A DNA stretch of 64,000 nt from Flemingiibacterium sp045586505 (GCA_045586505.1 JAZNAL010000020.1:1-64000), one strand, 5' to 3'. Positions 8,476 to 17,012 are shown, counted from the first letter of the stretch. Notes: generated by a model from the letters alone, not told the origin. Program-made: numbers and translations.

Positions 8476-8766
8476 ATGGGACTGCAAAACACACTTAGAG
8501 CGCTGGCTGACCCAATACGGCGGGACATATTGAATCTTCTCAAAAAGGGAAGAATGTCCGCAGGGGATATATGCGAGCATTTTGACGTAACGGGGGCATC
8601 CGTATCGAGACATTTATCGGTGCTGAAGGATGCCGATCTCATACGCGATACGCGTGAGGGGAAATATATTTTTTACGAGCTTAACACATCGGTGCTTGAG
8701 GAAGTCATGCTGTGGCTTACCGGATTGAAAGGAGACGAAGATAATGCTTCACTTTTTGAAAAATAA
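8476..8766 (+). CDS. ArsR/SdpR-like winged-helix repressor
   Basis: A 96-residue winged-helix protein. It starts LRALADPIRRDILNLLKKGR, with recognition helix TGASVSRHLSVLKDADLI and wing DTREGKYIFYEL. The metal-binding cysteine box of ArsR sensors is absent, as in SdpR-type autorepressors. Its end overlaps the SdpI-like gene by 23 bases, so the two are co-translated. In Bacillus subtilis, SdpR represses its own operon until membrane-bound SdpI captures it; the same logic is inferred here. The sdpABC toxin genes are not in the window. Confidence 0.85.
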   Translation: MGLQNTLRALADPIRRDILNLLKKGRMSAGDICEHFDVTGASVSRHLSVLKDADLIRDTREGKYIFYELNTSVLEEVMLWLTGLKGDEDNASLFEK

Positions 8767-9844
8767 CAAATGGAAGATACTTCTCACATCCATTCTGACG
8801 CTTTTGCCTATTGCGGTAGGGCTCATTCTGTGGGATAAGCTGCCGCTCACCATGTCAACACATTGGGGGGCTGATGGAAACGCCGACGGAACGGCGGGTA
8901 AAACTTTCGTTGTATTCGGACTTCCGCTTATTATGCTCGCCGTGCATCTTGTCTGCGTTATCGTGACAGCACTTGACAAAGGAAACCGAAACCAGAACAA
9001 AAAGGTATTATCCTTAGTTCTTTGCATCGGACCTGTAATCTCATTTTTCGCAAGCGGTACCATTTATGCGGCAGCACTCGGAAATGGGTTTGACATAAGC
9101 CTCCTTATGGTTATCTTTTTAGGACTTGTATTTATCGGAATAGGCAATTATATGCCTAAATGCAAGCAGAATAGTACCATCGGCGTCAAGATTAAATGGA
9201 CGCTTGCAAACGAGGAAAACTGGAATGTTACACACCGTTTAACGGGTAAGGTATGGGTTATAGGCGGCGTTGTAATTATGGCAATGACATTTTTACCGTT
9301 TGCCTTTCGAATCTCTGCATTTTTTGCGGCAGTTGTCATAATGGTTGCGATCCCCTGCGTTTATTCCGCATATTATTACAAAAAGCAGGTGCGCGAGGGT
9401 AGAGCCGATCCGAATCCCCCTTCTGTGATCTCGAAGAAAAACAAGCCTGCCCTTGTGGGTACAATCATCGGCAGTGTTATTCTTTCGGTGGTATTGGTGT
9501 TCGTATGCTTCACGGGAGAGATCCAGTTTGTTTGTACCGACTCTGCCATTACAGTGGAAGCCGATTACTTTGACGACCTCACCGTAGAGTATTCGCACAT
9601 CCTATCTGTCGAGTACCGTGAGAGCGACAGTGTGGGCATGAGACAGTATGGCTTCGGCTCACCGAGACTGCTTATGGGGCGGTTTAAAAACAATGAATTC
9701 GGCTATTATACACGCTACTCCTATACCGGAGGCGGTGCGGCTGTGGTTCTGACCACCGAATCGGGCGTGCTGGTGCTCGGCGGCAAGGATGCGGACGCCA
9801 CCCATGCCATATATGAAGCCTTGATCGCCCATATAGGGGAATAG
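8744..9844 (+). CDS. SdpI-family multi-pass membrane protein with C-terminal PH-like domain
   Basis: A 366-residue membrane protein. The N-terminal DUF1648 segment holds a span followed by the loop LPLTMSTHWGADGNADG. An SdpI core comes after it, with the family signature IGVKIKWTLANEENWNVTHR and several spans. After the last span (about residues 235-255) comes a soluble C-terminal domain of about 110 residues with a bacterial PH-like strand pattern (YFDDLTVEYSHILSVEYRE onward). SdpI proteins act in immunity and signal transduction against the SDP peptide toxin; here the ligand is unknown. It overlaps its regulator and is closed by the terminator at 9852. Confidence 0.8.
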   Translation: MLHFLKNNKWKILLTSILTLLPIAVGLILWDKLPLTMSTHWGADGNADGTAGKTFVVFGLPLIMLAVHLVCVIVTALDKGNRNQNKKVLSLVLCIGPVISFFASGTIYAAALGNGFDISLLMVIFLGLVFIGIGNYMPKCKQNSTIGVKIKWTLANEENWNVTHRLTGKVWVIGGVVIMAMTFLPFAFRISAFFAAVVIMVAIPCVYSAYYYKKQVREGRADPNPPSVISKKNKPALVGTIIGSVILSVVLVFVCFTGEIQFVCTDSAITVEADYFDDLTVEYSHILSVEYRESDSVGMRQYGFGSPRLLMGRFKNNEFGYYTRYSYTGGGAAVVLTTESGVLVLGGKDADATHAIYEALIAHIGE

Positions 9845-9851
9845 ATCATTT

Positions 9852-9889
9852 ATTACGGGCGCTGTTCATAGGGCGCCCGTAATTTTGTT
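9852..9889 (+). terminator. Terminator after the SdpI-like gene
   Basis: An 11-bp perfect stem, ATTACGGGCGC (9852-9862) with GCGCCCGTAAT (9873-9883), then TTTGTTTT. Confidence 0.85.
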
Positions 9890-9987
9890 TTATTATTGAC
9901 TCTCCTGTTTTCTCTCTATAACAAACTAATTTGCCGCAATATTCAAACTTTTTCACCGAAAAAACGGAAATTTTACAGCATCGTATA

Positions 9988-10016
9988 TTGACAGGTTTTC
10001 GAGTATATAGTATAAT
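9988..10016 (+). promoter_or_regulatory. Perfect-consensus promoter with no protein gene downstream
   Basis: TTGACA (9988-9993), 17 bases, TATAAT (10011-10016). The only thing it can transcribe before the terminator at 10076-10104 is about 80 bases without a ribosome site. The stretch 9890-9987 upstream shows nothing else. Confidence 0.85.
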
Positions 10017-10022
10017 TATTAT

Positions 10023-10104
10023 AAGGGAATTTTTTCGGTGCTGTATGCTTTTTTCGGTCGTACAAATACAAAAAAGCTGCCCCGACAAAGAGGGCAGCCT
10101 TTTA
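10023..10104 (+). ncRNA. Candidate small RNA (about 80 nt)
   Basis: Predicted from a consensus promoter at 9988-10016 and a terminator ending about 10104. The body contains TTTTTTCGGT twice (10030-10039 and 10049-10058). A reading frame from ATG 10045 has no ribosome site and would run on through the terminator, so a peptide is unlikely. The RNA would be convergent with the small minus-strand gene at 10106-10315. I recognise no known family. Confidence 0.45.
10076..10104. terminator. Bidirectional terminator
   Basis: AAAAAAGCTGCCC pairs with GGGCAGCCTTTT around a nine-base loop. The T-tract serves the plus-strand candidate RNA, and the A-tract serves the minus-strand gene ending at 10106. 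Confidence 0.8.
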
Positions 10105-10105
10105 T

Positions 10106-10315
10106 TTACGAAAGCTCCGTACAGGCTGTGCATTCGGCACAGTATTTAAGTGAAACCGCCATGCGAGTGCATTCTTCAAGCGCATTCTTGTGGTGCTCCA
10201 GCGCTTCCTCGCGGGTACGGGCATATGTTTTGCGTCCGTTTGAGCTTGCACACCAGGCGGATGCACGGGGACGACGCTCACTGTGGCTCAGGGTGATTTC
10301 GGATACGTTTTTCAT
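10106..10315 (-). CDS. Small Cys-rich hypothetical protein
   Basis: A 69-residue protein that I do not recognise. It is probably real. AAGGAGC sits eight bases before the ATG; a TTGATA-17-TATAAT promoter lies about 50 bases upstream; and a terminator follows its stop. The middle is Arg/Ala/Glu-rich and probably helical. The cysteines are at 22, 49, 59, 62 and 65, and the last three form CAECTAC, which could bind a metal. There is no signal peptide or membrane span. It stands alone between the SdpI-like operon and the RadC-like gene. Confidence 0.65.
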   Translation of the reverse strand: MKNVSEITLSHSERRPRASAWCASSNGRKTYARTREEALEHHKNALEECTRMAVSLKYCAECTACTELS

Positions 10316-10366
10316 AGTTTTTGCTCCTTCGATTTTAAATCATTCGGCTTGATTTCCGTTAAATAT

Positions 10367-10395
10367 ATTATATCACAATTTTTGGAAATTATCAA
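10367..10395 (-). promoter_or_regulatory. Promoter of the small Cys-rich gene
   Basis: Read on the minus strand: TTGATA (10395-10390), 17 bases, TATAAT (10372-10367). Confidence 0.8.
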
Positions 10396-10542
10396 GAGCA
10401 TATACGCCGATCCGACAAAGAATCGCATGCCACGATTCGACACGGAAAAAACGCACAAAAACAAATCTTCCCATGAAAAAGCACAATTTTTAAGATAAAA
10501 TATTGTTTACGGAGGAAAACTGCGCGGCGCAGATGATGTAGC

Positions 10543-11217
10543 ATGAGAGAAACACAGCGTGCCGAGAGAGAATATATAAACCAGCTGAAGTCGCGCTTCA
10601 CCTCGAAAAACGGCGTTGATACACTCCGTGATGACGAGCTGCTTGCACTGCTTCTCTCATACACCAATGCCGGCAAGGAGCTGGAACGGGTAATGGACGG
10701 TCTCTACTCCCGTTTCGGGTCATTTAGAAGCTGCTTTTTCGCTACACATTCGGATCTTATGCGCGTTGACGGCATGACACACCACGCCGCGATGCTGATA
10801 ATGCTCACCGCCAGGTGCAATCACCTGAATCCAAAGCCTAACTTCTTAGGTACCAGGGTGACCGATTATTGTGAGCTTTTCCTGTCGGTTATGGAGCCTT
10901 CGGGAAAGGAACAAATGTGGGGAGCGGCGTTTGACGGCAATGACAAGCTGACCGCTGTGGAACACATTGAAATGGGCTCTGAAAACAGTATAGCCGCATC
11001 CATCAGAAATATTGCAGGCTTCGCGGTACTGAGCAGATCGCGAAGGATCGTTATCGCTCATTCTCATCCGGATATGTTCGAAGCGGTGGAATCAAGAAGC
11101 GATATCGAAACCCTCTCCTTCATCGGAAGGACGCTGCAGGCAATAGGAATTGAGCTTATCGGTCAGGTCATCGTGGCAGGAAACGATGCCAAATTTACAG
11201 CATTTTCTCCACAATAA
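10543..11217 (+). CDS. RadC/UPF0758-family JAB domain protein, divergent
   Basis: A 224-residue RadC-like protein of unknown cellular role. The N-terminal helical region (DDELLALLLSYTNAGKEL, then RVDGMTHHAAMLIMLTA) matches the RadC helix-hairpin-helix part. The C-terminal half is a JAB/MPN fold with HSHPD near residues 169-173. In RadC the metal motif is HxH, ten residues, then Asp; here eleven residues separate the second His from the Asp of SRSD, a one-residue insertion that may alter or abolish the metal site. The gene stands alone on the plus strand, and its last 23 bases overlap the 3' end of ylbJ tail to tail. Confidence 0.8.
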   Translation: MRETQRAEREYINQLKSRFTSKNGVDTLRDDELLALLLSYTNAGKELERVMDGLYSRFGSFRSCFFATHSDLMRVDGMTHHAAMLIMLTARCNHLNPKPNFLGTRVTDYCELFLSVMEPSGKEQMWGAAFDGNDKLTAVEHIEMGSENSIAASIRNIAGFAVLSRSRRIVIAHSHPDMFEAVESRSDIETLSFIGRTLQAIGIELIGQVIVAGNDAKFTAFSPQ

Positions 11218-12187
11218 AACACCATAACAGCATATACAGCGCTGACAGTCCTCCCACTGTCAGCCTTGATACATAATAGCGGCGCATACCGATGCCGCTT
11301 CCCGATAGAACAGATGCGGTCTGCATATGCACCGATATGCCTGCCCAGCCTGCGGCAAAGGCTCCAAGCACCATTGGGGCCATCCCCGAAAGGGTGGAAA
11401 GCCTGCGACCGGCAAGGGTAAGCTCACATACAGCGGCACATACCGCCGCGGCGGATGCGCCGAAAAAGCGCTCGGCAACCATACACACCGCATCACCGAG
11501 TACGGCGAAAAACACCGCAAAGGCGCAGATCTTCAGCATAGTAAGCCCGGCAGATGCCACCGACTGGGTGACCGTATCGGCGACTGAAAAAGTGCGGCTG
11601 ACATATGCACCCGCAGTCGAAACGTGTCTGCGGCGTCCGAGAAGCCCTACCGTCAGCGCGGCGGCAAGCTGACACAGATACAGCATAACACCAAGCTCGG
11701 CGCTTCCAAACAGCGACATCCCCAATGTGCCTATACAAAACGCAGGGCTTGCATTGTTTACAAACCCGATAATCCTTTCGGCATCGCCGCGGCTGAGCGC
11801 TCCGCGCTCATACAGCTCACGAACGCATACCGCGCCTATAGGGAATCCCCCAAGGCATCCCAAAAGCACAGCGCTGACTGCCCCATCGGGGATTCCGAAG
11901 ATCATTCCCACAGGCCTGCCGATTACGGCGGCGATCCTTTCCGACAGTCCGGAACCGCTTATCATTCCCACCAGCACGATAAAGGGAAACAGCGACGGTA
12001 TAAGCGCGGTGGCGCATACATCCAGCGCTTTTTTCACCGAAACGGCGGCAAGCGACGGTGCACGCAGAAAATAGCCCAGCAGAAAAAAGCAGAGCAGCCA
12101 CAGAGCGACTCTGTCAAACCTCGGCGTCCCGACAGCCTTGATGGCGGGCTTCTTTTTTATATCTACAATAATAATCACAGCCCCCAC
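11195..12187 (-). CDS. ylbJ: Sporulation integral membrane protein YlbJ
   Basis: A 330-residue multi-pass protein of the nucleoside-recognition (Gate) superfamily. In Bacillus, ylbJ is a sigma-E gene needed for a normal spore coat. About eight hydrophobic segments are visible. The family signature PSLFPFIVLVGMI and the GFVNNASPAFCIGTLG loop are both present. The start at 12187 has a weak ribosome site, and residues 1-24 lie before the first span; an internal start is possible. It is transcribed divergently from yqfC and overlaps the RadC-like gene by 23 bases at its 3' end. Presence of this gene supports an endospore former. Confidence 0.9.
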   Translation of the reverse strand: MGAVIIIVDIKKKPAIKAVGTPRFDRVALWLLCFFLLGYFLRAPSLAAVSVKKALDVCATALIPSLFPFIVLVGMISGSGLSERIAAVIGRPVGMIFGIPDGAVSAVLLGCLGGFPIGAVCVRELYERGALSRGDAERIIGFVNNASPAFCIGTLGMSLFGSAELGVMLYLCQLAAALTVGLLGRRRHVSTAGAYVSRTFSVADTVTQSVASAGLTMLKICAFAVFFAVLGDAVCMVAERFFGASAAAVCAAVCELTLAGRRLSTLSGMAPMVLGAFAAGWAGISVHMQTASVLSGSGIGMRRYYVSRLTVGGLSALYMLLWCFIVEKML

Positions 12188-12255
12188 GTCATATTATTAA
12201 ACCGACACCTAAGCGTGGTCTTTCATTAACACTTATGCGGAGTCGGAGAGATAAT

Positions 12256-12561
12256 ATGAATAAAAAACACAAAAAACCTTTATCACAGCGAATCTGTGAA
12301 AGACTTGATATACCTGTGGGTACATTCGGCAGGATCTCATTTATTGAAGCGGTGGGAAACCGCGAAGTATCCGTCGATGGCTGTGAGGGGCTTGTCGCCT
12401 ATACGGAAGAGCTTGTAGTGCTTATCTTGTGTGACGGCTTCTTAAGCATCAGAGGCACGGGTCTGGAGCTTCACAGCTTCTCGTACGGACGGGTATCCGT
12501 AAGCGGGATCATATCGAATATCTGCTACGGAAACGAAAGCGGGACTGCCAATGACGTTTAA
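12256..12561 (+). CDS. yqfC: Sporulation protein YqfC
   Basis: A 101-residue YabP/YqfC-family protein, a small mother-cell sporulation protein of unknown biochemical role. The start at 12256 is preferred over an ATG seven codons upstream because GGAGAG lies just before it. The conserved core GNREVSVDGCEGLVAYTEEL is followed by the strand LILCDGFLSIRGTGLEL. Its 3' end overlaps yqfD by 11 bases. The yqfC-yqfD-phoH-ybeY-era order is the usual Firmicute cluster. Confidence 0.92.
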   Translation: MNKKHKKPLSQRICERLDIPVGTFGRISFIEAVGNREVSVDGCEGLVAYTEELVVLILCDGFLSIRGTGLELHSFSYGRVSVSGIISNICYGNESGTANDV

Positions 12562-13756
12562 GCTAATACAGTGGCTATACGGCAGCCGTGATTACCGTAT
12601 TGCGACGGACTGCGGAAACAAGGCGGCGCACATACTTACAAAATCGGGAGCGGATATCAGGAGGATGCGTGCGGGAAGTCACGGACTCACCTTCTCTCTC
12701 CCCCTGCGCGACTGCGAAGGAATGGAGCATATACTTGAAAATAACGGCATCAAATATGAAACGGTGCGTGAGCACGGTCTGCGGTATCTAATAAAGCGTT
12801 ATCGCCGCAGGCTGGGGATTCCCATCGGAGCTGTACTGTTTGTATTCATTCTGTGGTTCTCGGAGCAGTTTATCTGGACTATGGATGTTGTTGGCAATAC
12901 AACCATCCCTGCTGATGAGCTGATCGAGCGGCTGGACACTCTCGGCTGTGGTGTGGGGACATACATCCCCCGCGTGGACTTTGATATGCTGCACAACCGT
13001 TTTCTTTTAAAATATGACGATATCTCGTGGATCTCCGTGAATGTACGCGGCACCGCGGCAACAGTGGAGGTTCGGGAGATGATGCGCCCGAATACGGTGG
13101 TTGATGAGAGCACGCCATATAACCTTGTGGCGAGTGAGGACGGCGTTATTGAGTACATGGAGATACTGCGCGGCAAGCCTGTCGCACGGACTGAGGAGCT
13201 TGTTCGAAAAGGCGAGCTGCTCGCCTCCGGTATCGAGGAGGGCAAGCACAGTCTTCGGCTCGTACACGCCCGCGGAAGGGTGCTGGCAAAGGTAAAGCGC
13301 AGCTTCCACATCGAAGTCCCCCTCGAATCCACCGAGCGCGAGGCTACGGGAAACGAGTATATCGAGAAATATTTAAACATTTTCGGACTTTCGCTTAAAT
13401 TTTTCGCAAACACCGGAAATATGGCTTCAAATTATGATAAAATAGAGTATGAGATGCAGTCGCGGCGGAGTACGCTGAGCTTTTTTGACACGGTAGAGGT
13501 TCCGATCGCTGTAGACGAGAGGGTGTTCGTCGAATACACGCAGATCCCGATCACCTACACCGAGGAAGAGGCGCGCGCCGAGGCTTACCGACAACTCAGA
13601 GAACAAAGTGCGGCGCTGGGAGAACTCGAACTTGTTTCACGCAAAATAAGTGCGGGACTTGACGGCGGCGTGTATAAGCTCGACTGCGAGCTTATAGTAG
13701 TGTGTGACATTGCAAAAGAACGCCCGATATATACAAACGAAGCCACGGAAAACTAA
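12551..13756 (+). CDS. yqfD: Sporulation protein YqfD
   Basis: A 401-residue stage IV-type sporulation membrane protein. One strong span (about residues 90-110) separates a cytosolic N-terminal domain of about 85 residues from a long extracytoplasmic part. The latter has a POTRA/FtsQ-like start (VDVVGNTTIPADELIERLDT in substance) and a beta-rich C-terminus, with a HARGRVLAKV barrel-sandwich-like strand near 237. It overlaps yqfC by 11 bases, and phoH follows after 17 bases with its own AGGAG. Sigma-E control is expected from the family, but no such promoter is assigned here. Confidence 0.92.
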   Translation: MTFKLIQWLYGSRDYRIATDCGNKAAHILTKSGADIRRMRAGSHGLTFSLPLRDCEGMEHILENNGIKYETVREHGLRYLIKRYRRRLGIPIGAVLFVFILWFSEQFIWTMDVVGNTTIPADELIERLDTLGCGVGTYIPRVDFDMLHNRFLLKYDDISWISVNVRGTAATVEVREMMRPNTVVDESTPYNLVASEDGVIEYMEILRGKPVARTEELVRKGELLASGIEEGKHSLRLVHARGRVLAKVKRSFHIEVPLESTEREATGNEYIEKYLNIFGLSLKFFANTGNMASNYDKIEYEMQSRRSTLSFFDTVEVPIAVDERVFVEYTQIPITYTEEEARAEAYRQLREQSAALGELELVSRKISAGLDGGVYKLDCELIVVCDIAKERPIYTNEATEN

Positions 13757-13773
13757 TATACAGGAGAACAAGT

Positions 13774-14784
13774 ATGCCCGAAAAAACAATACTGACAGAT
13801 TCGCCCGAACAGACCGCTATACTGTTCGGTGATCTTGATGCAAATCTTGAAAAGCTGGAGCGCGCCTTCGGCGTTACTATAAAATCCCGCGACAGTATAA
13901 ACACCGCAGGCAATGCCGTTTGTGTAAACGGCTCTGACCTTTCGGCGGTGGAGCGTGCAGTGGACGCGCTGGGTTATCTCAAGCGTATGGCGAAATTAAA
14001 TAACACACTGACCGAGCAGAATGTGGACTATGTTATTGACATGGTCGCAGGCGGCAAAAAGAGCGAGCTTTGTGAGCTTGACGACAACACCATCTGCCTC
14101 ACCACCCGCGGCAAGCCCATAAAGGCTAAAACCGTCGGTCAGAAAAAATATGTGAATGCCATAAAGAAAAACACCGTGGTCATGGGTATTGGTCCCGCCG
14201 GTACGGGCAAGACCTTCCTTGCCGTGGCAATGGCGGTGACTGCGCTGAAATCAAAGCAAGTAGAGCGCATAATCCTGACCCGCCCCGCGGTGGAGGCAGG
14301 CGAAAAGCTGGGTTTCTTACCCGGCGATCTGCAGAATAAGATCGATCCGTACCTGCGCCCCCTTTACGATGCGCTCTATGAGATGCTGGGCTCTGAAGCA
14401 TACCAAAAGTATGTGGAGCGCGGCATCATCGAGATAGCGCCCCTGGCGTATATGCGCGGACGGACGCTGGACGATTCGTTTATCATCCTGGACGAGGCGC
14501 AGAATACCACCCCCGAGCAGATGAAGATGTTCCTCACTCGTCTCGGCTTCAATTCCAAAGCCGTAGTTACGGGCGACCTTACCCAGACCGACCTGCCCTT
14601 TGGCAAAAAAAGCGGTCTTTCGGAAGCGGTCAAGATCCTTGAGGGCATCGACGATATCGCGGTGCATCGCTTCAGCGAGCACGACGTGGTACGTCACCGC
14701 CTTGTGCAGAAGATCATATTAGCCTACGAAAACTACGATAAAGCAAAGCAGAAGTACAAGATCAGAAAGGATAACGAGCAATGA
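13774..14784 (+). CDS. phoH: PhoH-like ATPase
   Basis: A cytoplasmic P-loop ATPase of the PhoH family, possibly acting in RNA metabolism given its constant link to ybeY. The 336 residues comprise an N-terminal KH-like section (residues 1-120) and an ATPase core with Walker A GPAGTGKT (about 140-147), Walker B FIILDEAQN (about 235-243) and the TGDLTQTDLP sensor segment. Its last four bases overlap the ybeY start (ATGA), so the two are coupled. Confidence 0.95.
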   Translation: MPEKTILTDSPEQTAILFGDLDANLEKLERAFGVTIKSRDSINTAGNAVCVNGSDLSAVERAVDALGYLKRMAKLNNTLTEQNVDYVIDMVAGGKKSELCELDDNTICLTTRGKPIKAKTVGQKKYVNAIKKNTVVMGIGPAGTGKTFLAVAMAVTALKSKQVERIILTRPAVEAGEKLGFLPGDLQNKIDPYLRPLYDALYEMLGSEAYQKYVERGIIEIAPLAYMRGRTLDDSFIILDEAQNTTPEQMKMFLTRLGFNSKAVVTGDLTQTDLPFGKKSGLSEAVKILEGIDDIAVHRFSEHDVVRHRLVQKIILAYENYDKAKQKYKIRKDNEQ

Positions 14785-15257
14785 GACACTATATTCATTT
14801 TACAAACGAGCAGGACAAGGAAAATGTGACAAACGAGCTTCGCTGTCTTGTAAAGGCGGCGATCTACGCATCCCTTGCGTATGAGGATTTTCAGTGCAGT
14901 GCGGAGATTTCCGTGACCTTCACCGACAACGAGGGCATCCGTGAGATCAACCGTGAGCATCGCGACATCGACTCCGCAACAGACGTGCTCTCATTCCCCA
15001 TGATCGGCGACGACGGCGATTATGATATCAACATGGGCAACGAAGCGGTACTGCTGGGCGACATCGTTATCTCCCTTGAGCGTGCCCGTGAGCAAGCGGC
15101 AGAGCTTGGTCACAGCTATACGCGTGAGGTGGCATTCCTTACGGTACATTCTGTGCTCCATCTGCTGGGCTACGACCATGTTACAAGCGAAGAGGACGAG
15201 GCGGAAATGTGCCAAAAGCAGAGCGCAGTTCTCGATTACATGGGTATCAAGCGCTGA
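14781..15257 (+). CDS. ybeY: Endoribonuclease YbeY, rRNA maturation factor
   Basis: A single-strand-specific metal-dependent RNase involved in 16S 3' end maturation and ribosome quality control. At 158 residues it matches the family. The zinc triad is in HSVLHLLGYDH (about residues 123-133), and the upstream segment REINREHRDIDSATDVLSFP is typical. It overlaps phoH by four bases. In Bacillus, dgkA and cdd lie between ybeY and era; here era follows after only 74 bases, with a GC-rich hairpin (about 15278-15302) in the gap. Confidence 0.96.
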   Translation: MRHYIHFTNEQDKENVTNELRCLVKAAIYASLAYEDFQCSAEISVTFTDNEGIREINREHRDIDSATDVLSFPMIGDDGDYDINMGNEAVLLGDIVISLERAREQAAELGHSYTREVAFLTVHSVLHLLGYDHVTSEEDEAEMCQKQSAVLDYMGIKR

Positions 15258-15331
15258 TAATTTAAAAATATAACTCCGCAGGGGAGGGGCTTGCTCCTCC
15301 CGCAACAATAAATACAAAAAGGACAAGCATC

Positions 15332-16216
15332 ATGACAAAAACAGGCTTTATAGCTATAGTCGGACGCCCTAATGTGGGCAAGTCCACACTTCTTAACGCC
15401 CTGCTTGGCGAAAAGATCTCCATCGTATCAAACAAGCCGCAGACTACCCGTAACCGTATCACGGGTATACTCACCGAGGGCGAAAATCAGTTCGTATTCC
15501 TCGACACTCCCGGTATGTTAAGCCCCAAGAATAAGCTTGGTGACTATATGGTCAAGACCATCAACTCCGCCATCGGCGAGGTGGACGCGGCGATACTTGT
15601 GGTGGATGCCGCAAAGCCCGTATCGGATGTGGAGACCTCCATGCTGAAGCGCTTTGACAAGAACGGAATTCCGGTTATTCTTGCAATTAACAAGACCGAT
15701 ACCGTAAACGCAAATAAGGTTGCCGACTGCATCATGGCATACTCGGCGCTCTGCGATTTTGAGGCGGTGATCCCCATGGCGGCAGTCAAGGGCGAGGGCG
15801 TGCACATCGTCACCGAGGAGGCGGCAAAGCTGCTTCATGAAAGCGGTTGGTTCTTCCCCGAGGATATGCTTACCGACCAGCCTGAGAGAATGCTTGCGGC
15901 GGAGATCATCCGCGAGAAGCTCCTTCGCACGCTTAACGACGAGATACCTCACGGCACTGCAGTTGTGATCGAAGCCTTCGAGGAAAAGAAGACCATTATC
16001 AAGATAAGAGCCGAGATCTTCTGCGAAAAGGATTCCCACAAGGGCATTATCATCGGAAAAGGCGGCGCGGCACTCAAAAAGGTAGGTACCTGGGCACGCG
16101 AGGATATGGAAGCCTTTTTCGGCGTACAGGTCCACCTTGATCTTTGGGTCAAGGTAAAGGAAAACTGGCGTGACAACGCAGGACTTTTAAACAGCTTCGG
16201 CTTCACCGAGGAATAA
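15332..16216 (+). CDS. era: Ribosome assembly GTPase Era
   Basis: Binds the 16S 3' end during 30S assembly. The 294 residues contain all G motifs: G1 GRPNVGKST (about 11-19), G3 DTPG (about 60), G4 NKTD (about 121), then a C-terminal KH domain with IIIGKGGAALKKVG (about 241-254). AAAGGACAAG precedes the ATG. recO starts one base after its stop, so the two are coupled. Confidence 0.98.
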   Translation: MTKTGFIAIVGRPNVGKSTLLNALLGEKISIVSNKPQTTRNRITGILTEGENQFVFLDTPGMLSPKNKLGDYMVKTINSAIGEVDAAILVVDAAKPVSDVETSMLKRFDKNGIPVILAINKTDTVNANKVADCIMAYSALCDFEAVIPMAAVKGEGVHIVTEEAAKLLHESGWFFPEDMLTDQPERMLAAEIIREKLLRTLNDEIPHGTAVVIEAFEEKKTIIKIRAEIFCEKDSHKGIIIGKGGAALKKVGTWAREDMEAFFGVQVHLDLWVKVKENWRDNAGLLNSFGFTEE

Positions 16217-16217
16217 G

Positions 16218-17012
16218 ATGCTCTACACCGTCAAGGGGCTCGTTCTGCGCGAGACCGTTGTAAACTCAAACGCACGGTACATCAACCTGCTGACCGCCGA
16301 GCGGGGAAGGATCTCCGTTCTTGTACGGGGCGCTGTGAGACTGCGCGGACGCTTCACCGGATCCACGCAGATATTCTGCTACAGCGAGTTCGTTCTTTAT
16401 GAGCGCGATGGCAAATATACGCTTAACGACTCATCACTTATCGAGAATTACTTCCACCTCTGCGAAGACTTCGACCGGATGACAGTCGGCACTTATGTGC
16501 TGAATACAGTCGAATATGTGACAAACGAGGAGCAGCCTGAGCCGGAGATACTACGTCTGGCGCTCAATACGCTGTGGGCGCTGACGCACTTAAAGGACAG
16601 GAATCTGCGGCTTATCAAGGGCGTTTACGAAATGCGACTTGCTACTCTCTGCGGCTTTGCGCCGAATGTTGTCAACTGTCAGGTCTGCGGACACGGCGTT
16701 GAGGATTCCACTATGTTTCTTAATGTAATGGCGGGCAGTGTGACCTGCAAGTGCTGTGCCGATAGGATACATAAGGAGACATATATTGAGAACGAGCGCA
16801 CTGTGGACAGAATGAACACGGCTCAGATCATCATACCTCTCTCTCCCGCATCGGTGCTTGCAATACAGCACGCCATCTATGCCGATATGCCAAAGCTGTT
16901 TTCGTTTAGCCTTGCGGACGAGCTTATTCCCGAATTTTCATCGGCGTGTGAAAAATATCTTGAAAACCATGCCGATCATCATTTTGCGGTGCTGGATATG
17001 CTGGCGTGGTGA
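16218..17012 (+). CDS. recO: DNA repair protein RecO
   Basis: Recombination mediator that works with RecR to load RecA and anneal strands. The 264 residues contain an N-terminal OB fold (TVKGLVLRETVVNSNARYIN) and a helical C-terminal part with a zinc site: CQVC near 155 and CKCC near 177. It lies directly after era, as in many Firmicutes; recR, its partner, is at 52.7 kb. Confidence 0.95.
   Translation: MLYTVKGLVLRETVVNSNARYINLLTAERGRISVLVRGAVRLRGRFTGSTQIFCYSEFVLYERDGKYTLNDSSLIENYFHLCEDFDRMTVGTYVLNTVEYVTNEEQPEPEILRLALNTLWALTHLKDRNLRLIKGVYEMRLATLCGFAPNVVNCQVCGHGVEDSTMFLNVMAGSVTCKCCADRIHKETYIENERTVDRMNTAQIIIPLSPASVLAIQHAIYADMPKLFSFSLADELIPEFSSACEKYLENHADHHFAVLDMLAW

Noticed and set aside
9931..10149. 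72-aa plus-strand frame across the candidate small RNA
   Set aside because: No ribosome site; it begins upstream of the promoter and would read through the terminator and antisense to the Cys-rich gene.
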